A stretch of DNA of 32,387 nt from Anaeromonas gelatinilytica (lineage in GTDB: Bacteria; Bacillota; Clostridia; Tissierellales; SIT17). The DNA is taken from assembly GCF_016820635.1 (NCBI RefSeq), contig NZ_WSFU01000141.1:1-32387 (forward strand), given 5' to 3'. The position numbers and the translations under genes are program-made. Shown piece by piece: positions 22,864 to 32,359 of the stretch (its first letter is position 1; every line of letters begins with the position of its first letter). The notes under the pieces were generated by a model that had not been told where the DNA came from, did no database searches, and saw nothing but the letters and a program-made list of their open reading frames with translations.

Positions 22864-25800
22864 TTAATTTAATATATTAGTTCTTTTGTAACACTTGCTA
22901 TTATATTTACAATATCGACACTCCTTACCATTTTTATCATAGTCATTTATATCTTTATAACTATTTATAAATAATATAAATTCTTTTATTTCTTTTATAT
23001 TCTCTTTAAGACTTTTCTTAGATATATCCACATCAACAAATTCTCCTGATTTAAGAAGCATTAATCCTGCTCTTTTCATTTTTACATTAAATAAATCTTG
23101 AACTACAGAAGTATATAATTGTATCTGTGGTCCATATTTTTCTATTAAATACTTTCTATTATCAATTTTATTTGTTTTAAAATCAATGATTTCAGCTTCC
23201 CCTTCTCTAATATTTATTCTATCTATAACGCCCGTAATTTTAAATAAACCTATATTATATTGAAATTTAACTTCCTTAAAACTTTTATCGACATTAAAAT
23301 CATTTTCTTTAATATAATTATCTACATAAGGTTTAATATCATTTATAATCTCTTCATCTAATGGTATGTTGTATTCTTTTAGTACTCTATTCATTAATTC
23401 TATTATTAAAGTATTTTCATCATATAATTCACAAATTCTATGAACAATTAAACCTTTATCTGTAGGAGATATCAACCTATTTTCTTTATTATCCTCATTT
23501 CCGTTATTAAACTTATTAATTGGTAAATTTTTATAATAACTATAATAAAAATTTCTCTTACACTGTTTAAATGTCATGAATTGACTTATACTAAAAGAAT
23601 CTAAATGGTTTTTTTCATGATTTTTATCATTAAATAGAGAAAACATTTCACTATTCATTTTTTTTATATTTAAATGCTCCTTATTTAAATTCCTAACTAT
23701 ATTAACCTTTTCTTCTTTCATATCTATATTCTCAATATATTTTATATTTTCTTTAGGTATATTTTTTTCTATCATATTTTTAAATGAATTTTTATATTTT
23801 TTCCCAATAGTTTGACATCCTAATATTAACTTTTCTTCAGTACGAGTCATAGCTACATAGAGTATTCTCTTATTTTCTTCTAATTCCTCTTTTTTATCAA
23901 TGTCTAATAATTGAGTAAATATTGGGGATAATTCTTTAGAAGGTTTTCCTTTAGAATCTGGATGTTTTATTCCTAAACCTTCATCCTTATTGAATAATAA
24001 CGTAGAATTATTTTGCTTAAATATCTTAGCAGTTTCTGGAATTATAATAACCTTAAACTGTAATCCTTTTGATTTATGAATCGTCATTATATTTACTGTA
24101 TTTCCTTGAGAATTTCCTATTTTAGCTTGTGATATATCTTTACCATATTTAATTGAATTCTCTATATATCTTAAAAATTCATTTAACTCCAATTTTTCTT
24201 TATATTCAATTTCTTTAGCAAATTCGATAAATTTATATATATTAGACATCTTTTGAATGTTGCCAAATAATAGCATATTCTTTTCTATATATTTTGTCTC
24301 TCTTAAAACTCCTTTTATAATATCTTTAACATTTAATATATTTTTTAATTTATTAAATTTATTAATTATTTCATATACCCTTTTTATTTTCTCCTTTTCT
24401 ATATCATCTATATCAATATTTAATAAATTATCTAATACATTATTATATTTATTTTTAAATATCCAATACAAAGTTTCATCAGAAACACCTATCATAGGAC
24501 TTCTTAAAAATCCTACTAAGGCTATATAATCATACTTATTATCTATTACTTTAAGTACATTTATTATATCTATTATTTCTTGATTCTCAAATAATCCTCC
24601 ACCAGAAATATTAGAATAAGGTATTGAATATTTCTTTAATTTTTCCTCATAATTTCCTATATTAGTACTTGTTCTAAATAATATAGCGATATCTCTATAA
24701 TCATACCTTCCGTCTTTAACCAATTGCTTAATGCGTCTTGCAATGAGCTCCCCTTCATATTTCTTGTGAAATTCACTAGGTGATTGACCTTCTGGTATTT
24801 CAATATCATCCTTTTTAAGTATTTCTACATCTATATCTGAAAAAGATTTTTTATTTGATTTTAATTCCTTATATTTATTTTTCATTAATTTAATAAAAAA
24901 ATCATTTATAAATTTCATGATAGTATCTACAGTTCTAAAATTATCATCTAATGATATTAATAGTTTATCAGAATTTTTAACTATATCATTAGATACATAC
25001 TCAAATACTGATAAATCGGCTCCTCTAAAACGATATATTGATTGTTTAGGATCTCCTACAATGAATAAATTATTTCTATCTAATTTACTGTTCTTACTGC
25101 ATAATTTATATAATATACTTTTTTGCAAATTATCGGTATCTTGAAATTCATCCACCATTATATATTTATACTTATTTTGATAATATTCTAAAACATCTTT
25201 ATTATCTAATAATCTTAGTGTTAATATTTGTAAATCTTCAAAATCTAAAACAGTCTCTTCTTTTTTCTTTAAACTGTATTGTCTATCTAATTCTATTAAA
25301 ATATCAAAAATTGCTATATAAATATTTCTATTCATCTTTTCTATTGACATCAATACAGAATTAATATCTTCTTCTACATTATCCAAATAATCTTGTAGCT
25401 TTTTGTTTTTCCCTAAATTCTTTTTTATATAACTCAATTGAAATATTAAATCCTCGTTTATCTCTTCATAATCACTATTATAAAAATTTATCCAAATATC
25501 ATCTTCTTTAAGTTTAAATAACTTACTGTTTTTTGTAGAATTATCAATTAAATATAAAATATCTTTTTTTATTGAACATATTTTATCTATATTTATATCT
25601 ATATTATCTATATTAGATAAGGTAATATCCCTTACTTCATTTATATCCATTCCAGTAGTTCGAATTTTTAAATATATCTTCTTCAAAGTAGTAATTATAT
25701 TTTCTGAATATAATGTTTCATCTATAGAAAATAGCGTAAAATATTGTAAAAAATTATAAATATATTCTTGCTTTTCTACACCCTTCATAAAAATATTCTC

Positions 25801-26208
25801 TAATATTTCAGTAATATACTTTATTTTTTTATATTCTTCGAGTATCTTAAAATCAGGATAGATTCTAGCTTCTATAGGATTTTCCATTAATATTTTTGAA
25901 CAAAATCCATGAATAGTTGAAATATTAGCCTTATCTATATCTTCGTAAATTCTTTTCCATTTTAAATCTTTAGATATTTTATCACTCAATTTCTTTCTTA
26001 TCCTATCTTTCATTTCGCTTTGAGCCTTCTTGGTAAAAGTTATCGCCACTATGGAATCTACTTCTTTACCTTTATCTAAATTTCCATTTTCTAATATATT
26101 AATATATCTTTCTACTAAAACTCTTGTTTTACCACTTCCTGCCCCTGCATTTACTACTAAATTTTTATTTATTATATTAACAGCTTTCTGCTGACTCGAT
26201 GTAAGCAT
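22864..26208 (-). CDS. addA: ATP-dependent helicase/nuclease AddA, with a Cys4 cluster in the nuclease domain
   Basis: Helicase and nuclease subunit of the AddAB double-strand-break resection complex, 1114 residues (somewhat shorter than the usual 1200-1250). SF1A helicase motifs are complete: Walker A AGAGSGKT (20-27), STIHGFC, VDEFQDTD, VGDPKQSIYRFRG, NFRT, IHKSKGLQFK and YVAMTRTEEKL. The C-terminal RecB-type nuclease has VIDRI, the catalytic IIDFKTNK and QIQLYT. Unusually, Cys883 (FKQCKRNFYY) and Cys1097, Cys1100 and Cys1106 (C-x2-C-x5-C) reproduce the iron-sulfur staple known from AddB and Cas4; the classical Bacillus AddA lacks it (recalled knowledge). The ATG lies 32 nt inside addB, so the two are translationally coupled. 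Confidence 0.92.
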   Translation of the reverse strand: MLTSSQQKAVNIINKNLVVNAGAGSGKTRVLVERYINILENGNLDKGKEVDSIVAITFTKKAQSEMKDRIRKKLSDKISKDLKWKRIYEDIDKANISTIHGFCSKILMENPIEARIYPDFKILEEYKKIKYITEILENIFMKGVEKQEYIYNFLQYFTLFSIDETLYSENIITTLKKIYLKIRTTGMDINEVRDITLSNIDNIDINIDKICSIKKDILYLIDNSTKNSKLFKLKEDDIWINFYNSDYEEINEDLIFQLSYIKKNLGKNKKLQDYLDNVEEDINSVLMSIEKMNRNIYIAIFDILIELDRQYSLKKKEETVLDFEDLQILTLRLLDNKDVLEYYQNKYKYIMVDEFQDTDNLQKSILYKLCSKNSKLDRNNLFIVGDPKQSIYRFRGADLSVFEYVSNDIVKNSDKLLISLDDNFRTVDTIMKFINDFFIKLMKNKYKELKSNKKSFSDIDVEILKKDDIEIPEGQSPSEFHKKYEGELIARRIKQLVKDGRYDYRDIAILFRTSTNIGNYEEKLKKYSIPYSNISGGGLFENQEIIDIINVLKVIDNKYDYIALVGFLRSPMIGVSDETLYWIFKNKYNNVLDNLLNIDIDDIEKEKIKRVYEIINKFNKLKNILNVKDIIKGVLRETKYIEKNMLLFGNIQKMSNIYKFIEFAKEIEYKEKLELNEFLRYIENSIKYGKDISQAKIGNSQGNTVNIMTIHKSKGLQFKVIIIPETAKIFKQNNSTLLFNKDEGLGIKHPDSKGKPSKELSPIFTQLLDIDKKEELEENKRILYVAMTRTEEKLILGCQTIGKKYKNSFKNMIEKNIPKENIKYIENIDMKEEKVNIVRNLNKEHLNIKKMNSEMFSLFNDKNHEKNHLDSFSISQFMTFKQCKRNFYYSYYKNLPINKFNNGNEDNKENRLISPTDKGLIVHRICELYDENTLIIELMNRVLKEYNIPLDEEIINDIKPYVDNYIKENDFNVDKSFKEVKFQYNIGLFKITGVIDRINIREGEAEIIDFKTNKIDNRKYLIEKYGPQIQLYTSVVQDLFNVKMKRAGLMLLKSGEFVDVDISKKSLKENIKEIKEFILFINSYKDINDYDKNGKECRYCKYNSKCYKRTNILN

Positions 26209-29200
26209 CTTTTATTCTCTCCTTTTGTTCAATTCTCTTCTTATTATATCTACAAATATCTTTATAGGGACAATAAGGACTACAATTGGTAGGTTGAAGT
26301 CTAAAATCTCCTTCTTTGATTCCCTTTACATACCTATTAATTTTATCTTTAGTAGTATCTATTACTTTTTCCCATTCTTCTTCAGAAAGAGTTTTTTTCT
26401 CTTCTAAAAGATAATTATATTTCTCTTTAACCATGGGATAAGAATATTCTCCATTTTTTATTATTATATATCCTCCTGCAATTGGATTAAATCCCTTAGA
26501 CTTTAAAACCATTAAATATACTGGTAATTGAAGACTTGTCCCCTCTAAAATGTCTTTTAGTCTCTTAGCATTAGAAGTTTTATAATCATATATTATAGCC
26601 TCATTTTCCTTTATATCAATTCTATCTATTTTTCCTAATAATTTTATATTAAAATCTTTAGTTTCAATTTGAAAATCCTCATTATATCCAAATTTAGATT
26701 CAAAATCATAAGGATAAAAAACTTTTTCTTTTAATTTATATATATCCTTCAAAACTAAATCTATAATTGTTTTTTCCATAAATTCTATTCTTAATTTCCA
26801 TATTCCTTCAATATCTTTAATTCTCATTTCATTTTGTATTATTCTTATAATTATGTTATGTATATTGTTTTTCAATTTAATAATTTCTTCTATTTTTCCT
26901 TCAATATAATCATAAATATCCTTTTTATAAATTGAATAAAAATCCGATAAAACTTTATGATATATATTTCCTTTATCAATATTGGTAAAATCAATTACTT
27001 CCTTTTCATTACTATCAATATTCAATATGTATTTAAAATAATATTTCATAGGACATTCTCCATAGGTTTCTAATTGAGTAATACTAAATATTTCATCCGT
27101 CACCTGACCTACTTTATCAATAACTTTAGGATCTTTAAGTTTACCATCAAATTCATAAAATTCTTCTGAATATCGCTTTTCTTCCACAGCTATACTCCTT
27201 TGAATATCTCTAATTGAAATATTATCAATAGAATTATACATGTTAGAAAAATCTAAAATGTCTTCTCCTTTATAATGCTTAAACATTATACTCCTTAAAA
27301 AATCAGAATAAGTAAATACTTCCATTAGATCATCTTTTAATAAATAATTCATATTTATTTCTTCATATTCAATCTTATCTTCAATTCGATTTCCTACAAA
27401 TTTGTTTAATAATTCATCTACAAAACTAGATGGTATCGAAGAATCTGTCTCAAAATCGTCAGAATAACTTAATACTAACCCTGTACTCCCTTTAGATACA
27501 GATAAAGCAAACATTAAGCTTTCTTTATCATATATTTCTTTATAATTTTTAAATACAATGCCTTGATTCTTAAATAATTCCCTATTTTTATCATTAAAAA
27601 ACCAATTATTTTTTAGTAACTTAGGATATTGACCCTCTCTTACCCCTATAATATACACCTTTTCAAAAAATAACCCTCTTGCCATAGAAGGTGTAATTAT
27701 TTTAATACCATTCTTATTTCCAGGATATACAATAATCTCTTCATCAGATAATAATCTTAATAATATATGATATACTTCTATAATATTTACTTCATCTTTA
27801 ATTGAAATATCCACAGTAAATTTTAATTTGTCAAATATGGTATTTAAAGCATTAGCAAATTTTATATCTCTAAAATATATCTCCTCATCATTATGAACCT
27901 CATATAGTTTTTCTATGTTTTCTATAAAATCATATTTAAATAATAATTTCTTTATACTTTTTATTATATCTTCTATAAAAGATTTTTTTGGAACATCAGA
28001 TGTATCTTTAATAATATTTCCAACAACATTTTTAATACTATTTATATTCCTTAAATTTTCTATATATTTTTCATTATCAGTAATTTCCAATTTATTCTCA
28101 AGATAATTGATTTCTCTTTCCAAAGCAACAACTATATTTATATCAGAATATTTATTATATATTTCATATAATATATTCTCTACAATATCCTCATCTAATT
28201 CCAGATTAATATTTAAATAATTAGATTTTATTAATTTAATTATATATTTCATATTATAATTTGATATCCTTATTTTCAATAAATTTAATATATTTTTAGC
28301 TATAGGAATATCTATCATCTTTTTTGTTTTATCAATAGAACAAGGTAATTTTCTTTTATGTAATTCTTCATAAATAATATCCTTATACATATTTACATCA
28401 TTAGCAATAATACCTATTTTATTTAAAGATACTCCTTTATTTACTAAACTTTTTATATCATCAACTATTCTATTTACTTCTAATTCAATATTTTGTGCCT
28501 TTATTAACTTAATTTTATTAGTTTTTTCATTCTTTTCCTTATCTTCAGTAAATAATGTATAAGATAATTTTTCAAAATAATTCATATTATTATTTCTTAT
28601 ATTAACCACTGAAAAATCAAATTGTTTTAATTTTTCTATAGTTTCATTCACAGTAATATAATTCTTTTTAAATTTATATGGAATATTTATATATATATTT
28701 ATATCAATCTTTGATAATTCTTCTATAAGATACAATTCAAGTGGTCTAAAATCAAAAAATTCATCAATAATAATTGTATCTAATGTTTTGAAAATTTCTA
28801 AACAATCTTTCATATTTTCAAATGCTTTCATATATACTTCTTCATTATCTAGTAAATTGTTTCCTTTTAAAAACTTTTGATATTCTTCATATATATTCCA
28901 TATTTCATTATATTTTATATGATTTTTAACCCCAGATTTTAAATTTTTCACAGTTACTAAAGATCTCTTTATTTCACCAATTATATAAGATAATGATTTT
29001 ATAAATGACTCATTATCTTTTTGATCCTTATAATAATGTATTTTTCCATTCTTTAATAATTTTCTTACTATACTGGCTATTATCGTTTCTTTAACGCTAT
29101 CATCAATTTTTCTATATGAATATTGATTAATTAATTCATTAACAACATCGTCAAATGTTATAACATTTAAACCAAATGCCCCTTTAATATCTACAAGTAG

Positions 29201-29353
29201 TTTTTCTCTATAAGCATTAAGTAAATTGCCAGAAGGCAATATATAATAAAATTTATCACAATTATTATTCTTTATAAATTCTTTACTTTTTTCTATCAAA
29301 ACATCTTTCTGATTATTATTTATATCACCATAATATATTATTTTTTCTCTCAT
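26177..29353 (-). CDS. addB: AddB-type subunit of the AddAB helicase-nuclease
   Basis: About 1058 residues. The N-terminal helicase-like part is degenerate: at the P-loop position the sequence reads YYGDINNNQKD, without GK[ST], so ATP binding is unlikely. Later helicase-like segments remain (KIGIIANDVNMYKD, ITPSMARGLFFEKVYIIGV). The C-terminal RecB-type nuclease has the catalytic IIYDYKTSN and LQLPVY. An iron-sulfur cluster is predicted from Cys771 (YGECPMKYYF, counted from TTG 29365) with Cys1028, Cys1032 and Cys1038, the spacing C-x3-C-x5-C differing slightly from the usual C-x2-C. ATG 29353 is chosen; TTG 29365 abuts AAGGAG and is too close. It is the first gene of the addBA pair. Confidence 0.9.
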   Translation of the reverse strand: MREKIIYYGDINNNQKDVLIEKSKEFIKNNNCDKFYYILPSGNLLNAYREKLLVDIKGAFGLNVITFDDVVNELINQYSYRKIDDSVKETIIASIVRKLLKNGKIHYYKDQKDNESFIKSLSYIIGEIKRSLVTVKNLKSGVKNHIKYNEIWNIYEEYQKFLKGNNLLDNEEVYMKAFENMKDCLEIFKTLDTIIIDEFFDFRPLELYLIEELSKIDINIYINIPYKFKKNYITVNETIEKLKQFDFSVVNIRNNNMNYFEKLSYTLFTEDKEKNEKTNKIKLIKAQNIELEVNRIVDDIKSLVNKGVSLNKIGIIANDVNMYKDIIYEELHKRKLPCSIDKTKKMIDIPIAKNILNLLKIRISNYNMKYIIKLIKSNYLNINLELDEDIVENILYEIYNKYSDINIVVALEREINYLENKLEITDNEKYIENLRNINSIKNVVGNIIKDTSDVPKKSFIEDIIKSIKKLLFKYDFIENIEKLYEVHNDEEIYFRDIKFANALNTIFDKLKFTVDISIKDEVNIIEVYHILLRLLSDEEIIVYPGNKNGIKIITPSMARGLFFEKVYIIGVREGQYPKLLKNNWFFNDKNRELFKNQGIVFKNYKEIYDKESLMFALSVSKGSTGLVLSYSDDFETDSSIPSSFVDELLNKFVGNRIEDKIEYEEINMNYLLKDDLMEVFTYSDFLRSIMFKHYKGEDILDFSNMYNSIDNISIRDIQRSIAVEEKRYSEEFYEFDGKLKDPKVIDKVGQVTDEIFSITQLETYGECPMKYYFKYILNIDSNEKEVIDFTNIDKGNIYHKVLSDFYSIYKKDIYDYIEGKIEEIIKLKNNIHNIIIRIIQNEMRIKDIEGIWKLRIEFMEKTIIDLVLKDIYKLKEKVFYPYDFESKFGYNEDFQIETKDFNIKLLGKIDRIDIKENEAIIYDYKTSNAKRLKDILEGTSLQLPVYLMVLKSKGFNPIAGGYIIIKNGEYSYPMVKEKYNYLLEEKKTLSEEEWEKVIDTTKDKINRYVKGIKEGDFRLQPTNCSPYCPYKDICRYNKKRIEQKERIKDAYIESAESC

Positions 29354-29404
29354 ATCAGATTTCAACTCCTTATAAATATAATTATACTAAATATTTTACA
29401 TTTT

Positions 29405-29432
29405 CCAAAAAAATAATCCCCTCATGGGGATT
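29405..29432 (-). terminator. Terminator of the 183-residue protein gene
   Basis: AATCCCC-TCAT-GGGGATT hairpin (29415-29432), followed on the minus transcript by TATTTTTTTGG. It separates this gene from addB. Confidence 0.85.
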
Positions 29433-29503
29433 TGTTTAATTTAATAAACTTTAATCTAAGCCGAAATTTGATATTTTTCAAAAAGATAATATTCTAGTAT
29501 AGA

Positions 29504-30055
29504 TTAATTATTAATTATAATTTCACATTTTTCTATCAACTCTTTTGGTATATTATCTCTATCTGTTAATACAATAAGCCTTATATTATTTTGGTTCACT
29601 GAATTTATTACTTTTACTATTTCATTCCATTTTAAACTATCTAATACATGATCATTCAATAATACATGAACACATTCATCTTCTATTATTTCATCTAATT
29701 TTGACATTATTACAGGAAAAAGTTCAGCAGCACTCATATATCCTACAATAGATTTTATTTTAACGATATTGATATTTTTTGCATTCATATATTCTATTAT
29801 ATTATCATCATATAAGAAATCCTCCACTGATATTTTCATATGATATCTTCTTTCTATATTTTCTTTATAAGTTGAACTTTTAAATCTACTATATTTTTCT
29901 TTACTCCAAAACGAATCTAATAATATCACTTTCTGGTTCCTTTTAGATGACTCTATAATATAATTTTTGACACTTATTTTAGATTTATTGTAATCATTAT
30001 TTAATAATAATACATTTTTATTATAAATATCTTTACTTAAAATATTGCTTAGCAT
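29504..30055 (-). CDS. Hypothetical protein with a degenerate P-loop-like fold
   Basis: 183 residues, unrecognised. It shows an alternating pattern of hydrophobic strands and helices like a small RecA/P-loop core: NVLLLNN (strand 1), QKVILLDSF, INIVKIKSIVG, ECVHVLLNDH and IRLIVLTDR, ending CEIIINN. At the expected Walker A position the sequence is NNDYNKSK, without the glycines, and the Walker B-like strand ends in ND rather than DE, so any nucleotide binding is doubtful. That structural reading is inference. The start at 30055 has a good GGAGG, and the gene is monocistronic. It is divergent from the PcrA-like helicase gene with a shared control region. Confidence 0.7.
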   Translation of the reverse strand: MLSNILSKDIYNKNVLLLNNDYNKSKISVKNYIIESSKRNQKVILLDSFWSKEKYSRFKSSTYKENIERRYHMKISVEDFLYDDNIIEYMNAKNINIVKIKSIVGYMSAAELFPVIMSKLDEIIEDECVHVLLNDHVLDSLKWNEIVKVINSVNQNNIRLIVLTDRDNIPKELIEKCEIIINN

Positions 30056-30078
30056 ATAAATCCTCCTATAATTAATAT

Positions 30079-30135
30079 TTAGTACTAGGTACTAATACCA
30101 TATACTATTATATCATATATTGCTAAATTATTTAA
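30079..30135 (-). promoter_or_regulatory. Promoter and inverted repeat before the 183-residue gene
   Basis: On the minus strand, TTAAAT (30135-30130), 17 bp, TATAAT (30112-30107). Just downstream of the predicted start is a perfect inverted repeat, TTAGTAC-TAG-GTACTAA (30079-30095), suited to an operator. A rightward TATACT at 30141 may serve the helicase gene. Confidence 0.45.
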
Positions 30136-30191
30136 CTTAATATACTATTTATATAGTAATTAATTTATATTTAATCTAAGGAGTGTCTTTA

Positions 30192-32261
30192 TTGACTAGA
30201 TCTTTTTTCAATAATTTATCAAAAAATTTCAATATTAATTTAAATCAACAACAAAAAGAGGCAGTTTTACATACAGAAGGCCCTGCATTAGTATTGGCTG
30301 TTCCTGGAGCTGGAAAAACTACTGTTCTTATTTCTAGAACTGGAAATTTAATATTAAATCATAGTATAAATCCTAAAAATATTTTATCTATAACTTTTAG
30401 CAAAGCATCTGCTTTAGACATGAAAAATAGATTCGATAGTATATTTGGAAAAAATAATGTCCACTTTTCAACTATACATAGTTTTGCCTACATGCTTATT
30501 CGTAATTATTCCAGAATCTATGATAAAGAATATATTTTAATAGAAGGTAAAAAATCACCAATAAATAAAATTAAAGTTTTAAAAACCATATATAGAGAAA
30601 TAAATGACACTTTACCTTCAGAAGAAAAACTGGAAGAATTATTAAATTCTATAGGATTTGCAAAAAATATGCTTTTAGGTAGAAATGACTTTTCAAAATA
30701 TAAAAATCTTAATATAAAAAATTTTTCAGATATATACAATGAATATGAAAATTTTAAACATCAAAATAGCTATATCGATTTTGATGATATGTTAACTTTA
30801 TCTATACATATTCTAAAAAATAATCCTCTTATTCTTAGCAATGTAAGAAGTAGATACAAATATGTACAAGTAGATGAAGGACAAGATACATCTAAAGCTC
30901 AAAATGAAATAATACGACTCTTAGCAACTCCCAGAGATAATATTTTCATAGTTGCCGATGATGACCAAAGTATATATGGATTCAGAGGAGCATATCCAGA
31001 ATACTTATTAAATTTTGATTCTCTATATAAAAATGCTAAAATATTTTTCATGGAACAAAATTATAGATCGAGTAGCAATATCGTAGAATGTTCAAATAAA
31101 TTTATTAAGTCAAATACTATAAGATTTAATAAAAATCTATTTACCAAAAATCCTGATATATTACCAGTAAATATTATTAAATTCAAAGATGATTTAAAAC
31201 AATATGAATATCTCTTTGATGAACTAAAAAATAACTGTAAAGACTCAGCTGTACTATTTAGAAATAATATTTCTACAATAGCTATAGTTGATGGCTTACT
31301 AAGGAATAATATCCCTTTTTATAAAAGAGATATTAAAATTAATTTTTTTGATCATTGGATTATAAAAGATATACTTTCTTTTATACAATTAACCTATGAT
31401 AATACAGATATCCATTCATTTGAAAGAATCTATTATAAAATAAATGGTTATATCTCTAAAGTACAAGTTCAATATGTTAAAAATAAAAAATCATCTGAAT
31501 CAGTATTTGATAAACTAATTACATTTCCTGAACTAAAATTTTTTCAAAAAAATAATATCAAGAGAATCAAAGATAAATTTAATAGTATGAAAAAATGGAA
31601 TGCTAAGGATTTTATGAATTCAATTCTATATGATTTAGACTATGATAAATTTTTAAGGGAGAATTCTAAAAGATTTGGACAATCCTATGAGAATATTAAA
31701 ATTATTATATCGACTCTTAAATTTATATCTGAAAATTTATCTAGTCCATTAAAAATTCAAGATAGATTAGATTGTATCAAAAAATCTCTATTCAATAATA
31801 GAACCTATGAAAAAGGAAAGGTTAGACTTTCAACTCTTCATTCAGCAAAAGGACTAGAATTTTCTAGAGTATTCATGGTAGATCTAATTGATGAAGAATT
31901 TCCTTCAAGTAACAGTATTGATGAATATGATCGTGGAAATAAAAAACCTTTAGAAGAAGAAAGAAGATTATTTTATGTAGGTATGACAAGAGCAAAGAAA
32001 GATTTGAAATTAATAACATATAAATCTAGAGATAATGAAGAAGTATATCAATCTAGATTTATCTCTGAATTAGAAAAAATTATTATAGATAATAACATCG
32101 GAGTTGCTAGTGGCGATAAAGTCAAGCATAAATCCTTTGGCAAAGGTTTTGTATTAGACATAGATGATGATTTAATAACAATAAATTTTGAAAAATATGG
32201 AAAAAAGAGAATTTCTTTATCCGTCAGTTTAGAAAACAATCTATTAAAAATAGTAAAATAA
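30192..32261 (+). CDS. UvrD/PcrA-family SF1A DNA helicase
   Basis: 3'-5' DNA helicase of about 689 residues. Motifs in order are QQQKEAV (Q motif), Walker A VPGAGKTT, ITFSKASALDM (Ia), FSTIHSFAY, VDEGQDTSKAQ (motif II), VADDDQSIYGFRGA (III), QNYRSSSNIV (IV), LSTLHSAKGLEFSRVF (V) and FYVGMTRAKKDL (VI). The C-terminal 50 residues (GDKVKHKSFGKGFVLDI to the end) are the small beta-barrel that ends PcrA proteins and can contact RNA polymerase. It is shorter than typical PcrA (about 730) and diverged in the 2B region, so it may be a second UvrD paralogue rather than the essential PcrA. TTG at 30192 fits AAGGAG with 8-nt spacing; GTG 30183 overlaps that site. Confidence 0.9.
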   Translation: MTRSFFNNLSKNFNINLNQQQKEAVLHTEGPALVLAVPGAGKTTVLISRTGNLILNHSINPKNILSITFSKASALDMKNRFDSIFGKNNVHFSTIHSFAYMLIRNYSRIYDKEYILIEGKKSPINKIKVLKTIYREINDTLPSEEKLEELLNSIGFAKNMLLGRNDFSKYKNLNIKNFSDIYNEYENFKHQNSYIDFDDMLTLSIHILKNNPLILSNVRSRYKYVQVDEGQDTSKAQNEIIRLLATPRDNIFIVADDDQSIYGFRGAYPEYLLNFDSLYKNAKIFFMEQNYRSSSNIVECSNKFIKSNTIRFNKNLFTKNPDILPVNIIKFKDDLKQYEYLFDELKNNCKDSAVLFRNNISTIAIVDGLLRNNIPFYKRDIKINFFDHWIIKDILSFIQLTYDNTDIHSFERIYYKINGYISKVQVQYVKNKKSSESVFDKLITFPELKFFQKNNIKRIKDKFNSMKKWNAKDFMNSILYDLDYDKFLRENSKRFGQSYENIKIIISTLKFISENLSSPLKIQDRLDCIKKSLFNNRTYEKGKVRLSTLHSAKGLEFSRVFMVDLIDEEFPSSNSIDEYDRGNKKPLEEERRLFYVGMTRAKKDLKLITYKSRDNEEVYQSRFISELEKIIIDNNIGVASGDKVKHKSFGKGFVLDIDDDLITINFEKYGKKRISLSVSLENNLLKIVK

Positions 32262-32326
32262 AACTTACTCAAATCAATTTTCTTTATCAACACTATTTGA
32301 TAAAAAGTTTAAACTTTCTACATCAA

Positions 32327-32356
32327 AAAAGACTTCCAAAATTTTGGAAGTCTTTT
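32327..32356. terminator. Bidirectional terminator between helicase and tRNA genes
   Basis: AAAAGACTTCCAAAA followed at once by its exact reverse complement, with A/T-runs on both sides. It ends the minus-strand tRNA transcript and probably the helicase transcript. Confidence 0.85.
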
Positions 32357-32359
32357 AAA

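Noticed and set aside
22864-32261. Cluster of helicases and nucleases considered as an anti-phage defence island
   Set aside because: addB-addA is the standard recombination complex and the UvrD-type protein looks like a housekeeping paralogue. No restriction, toxin, integrase or other defence genes accompany them.
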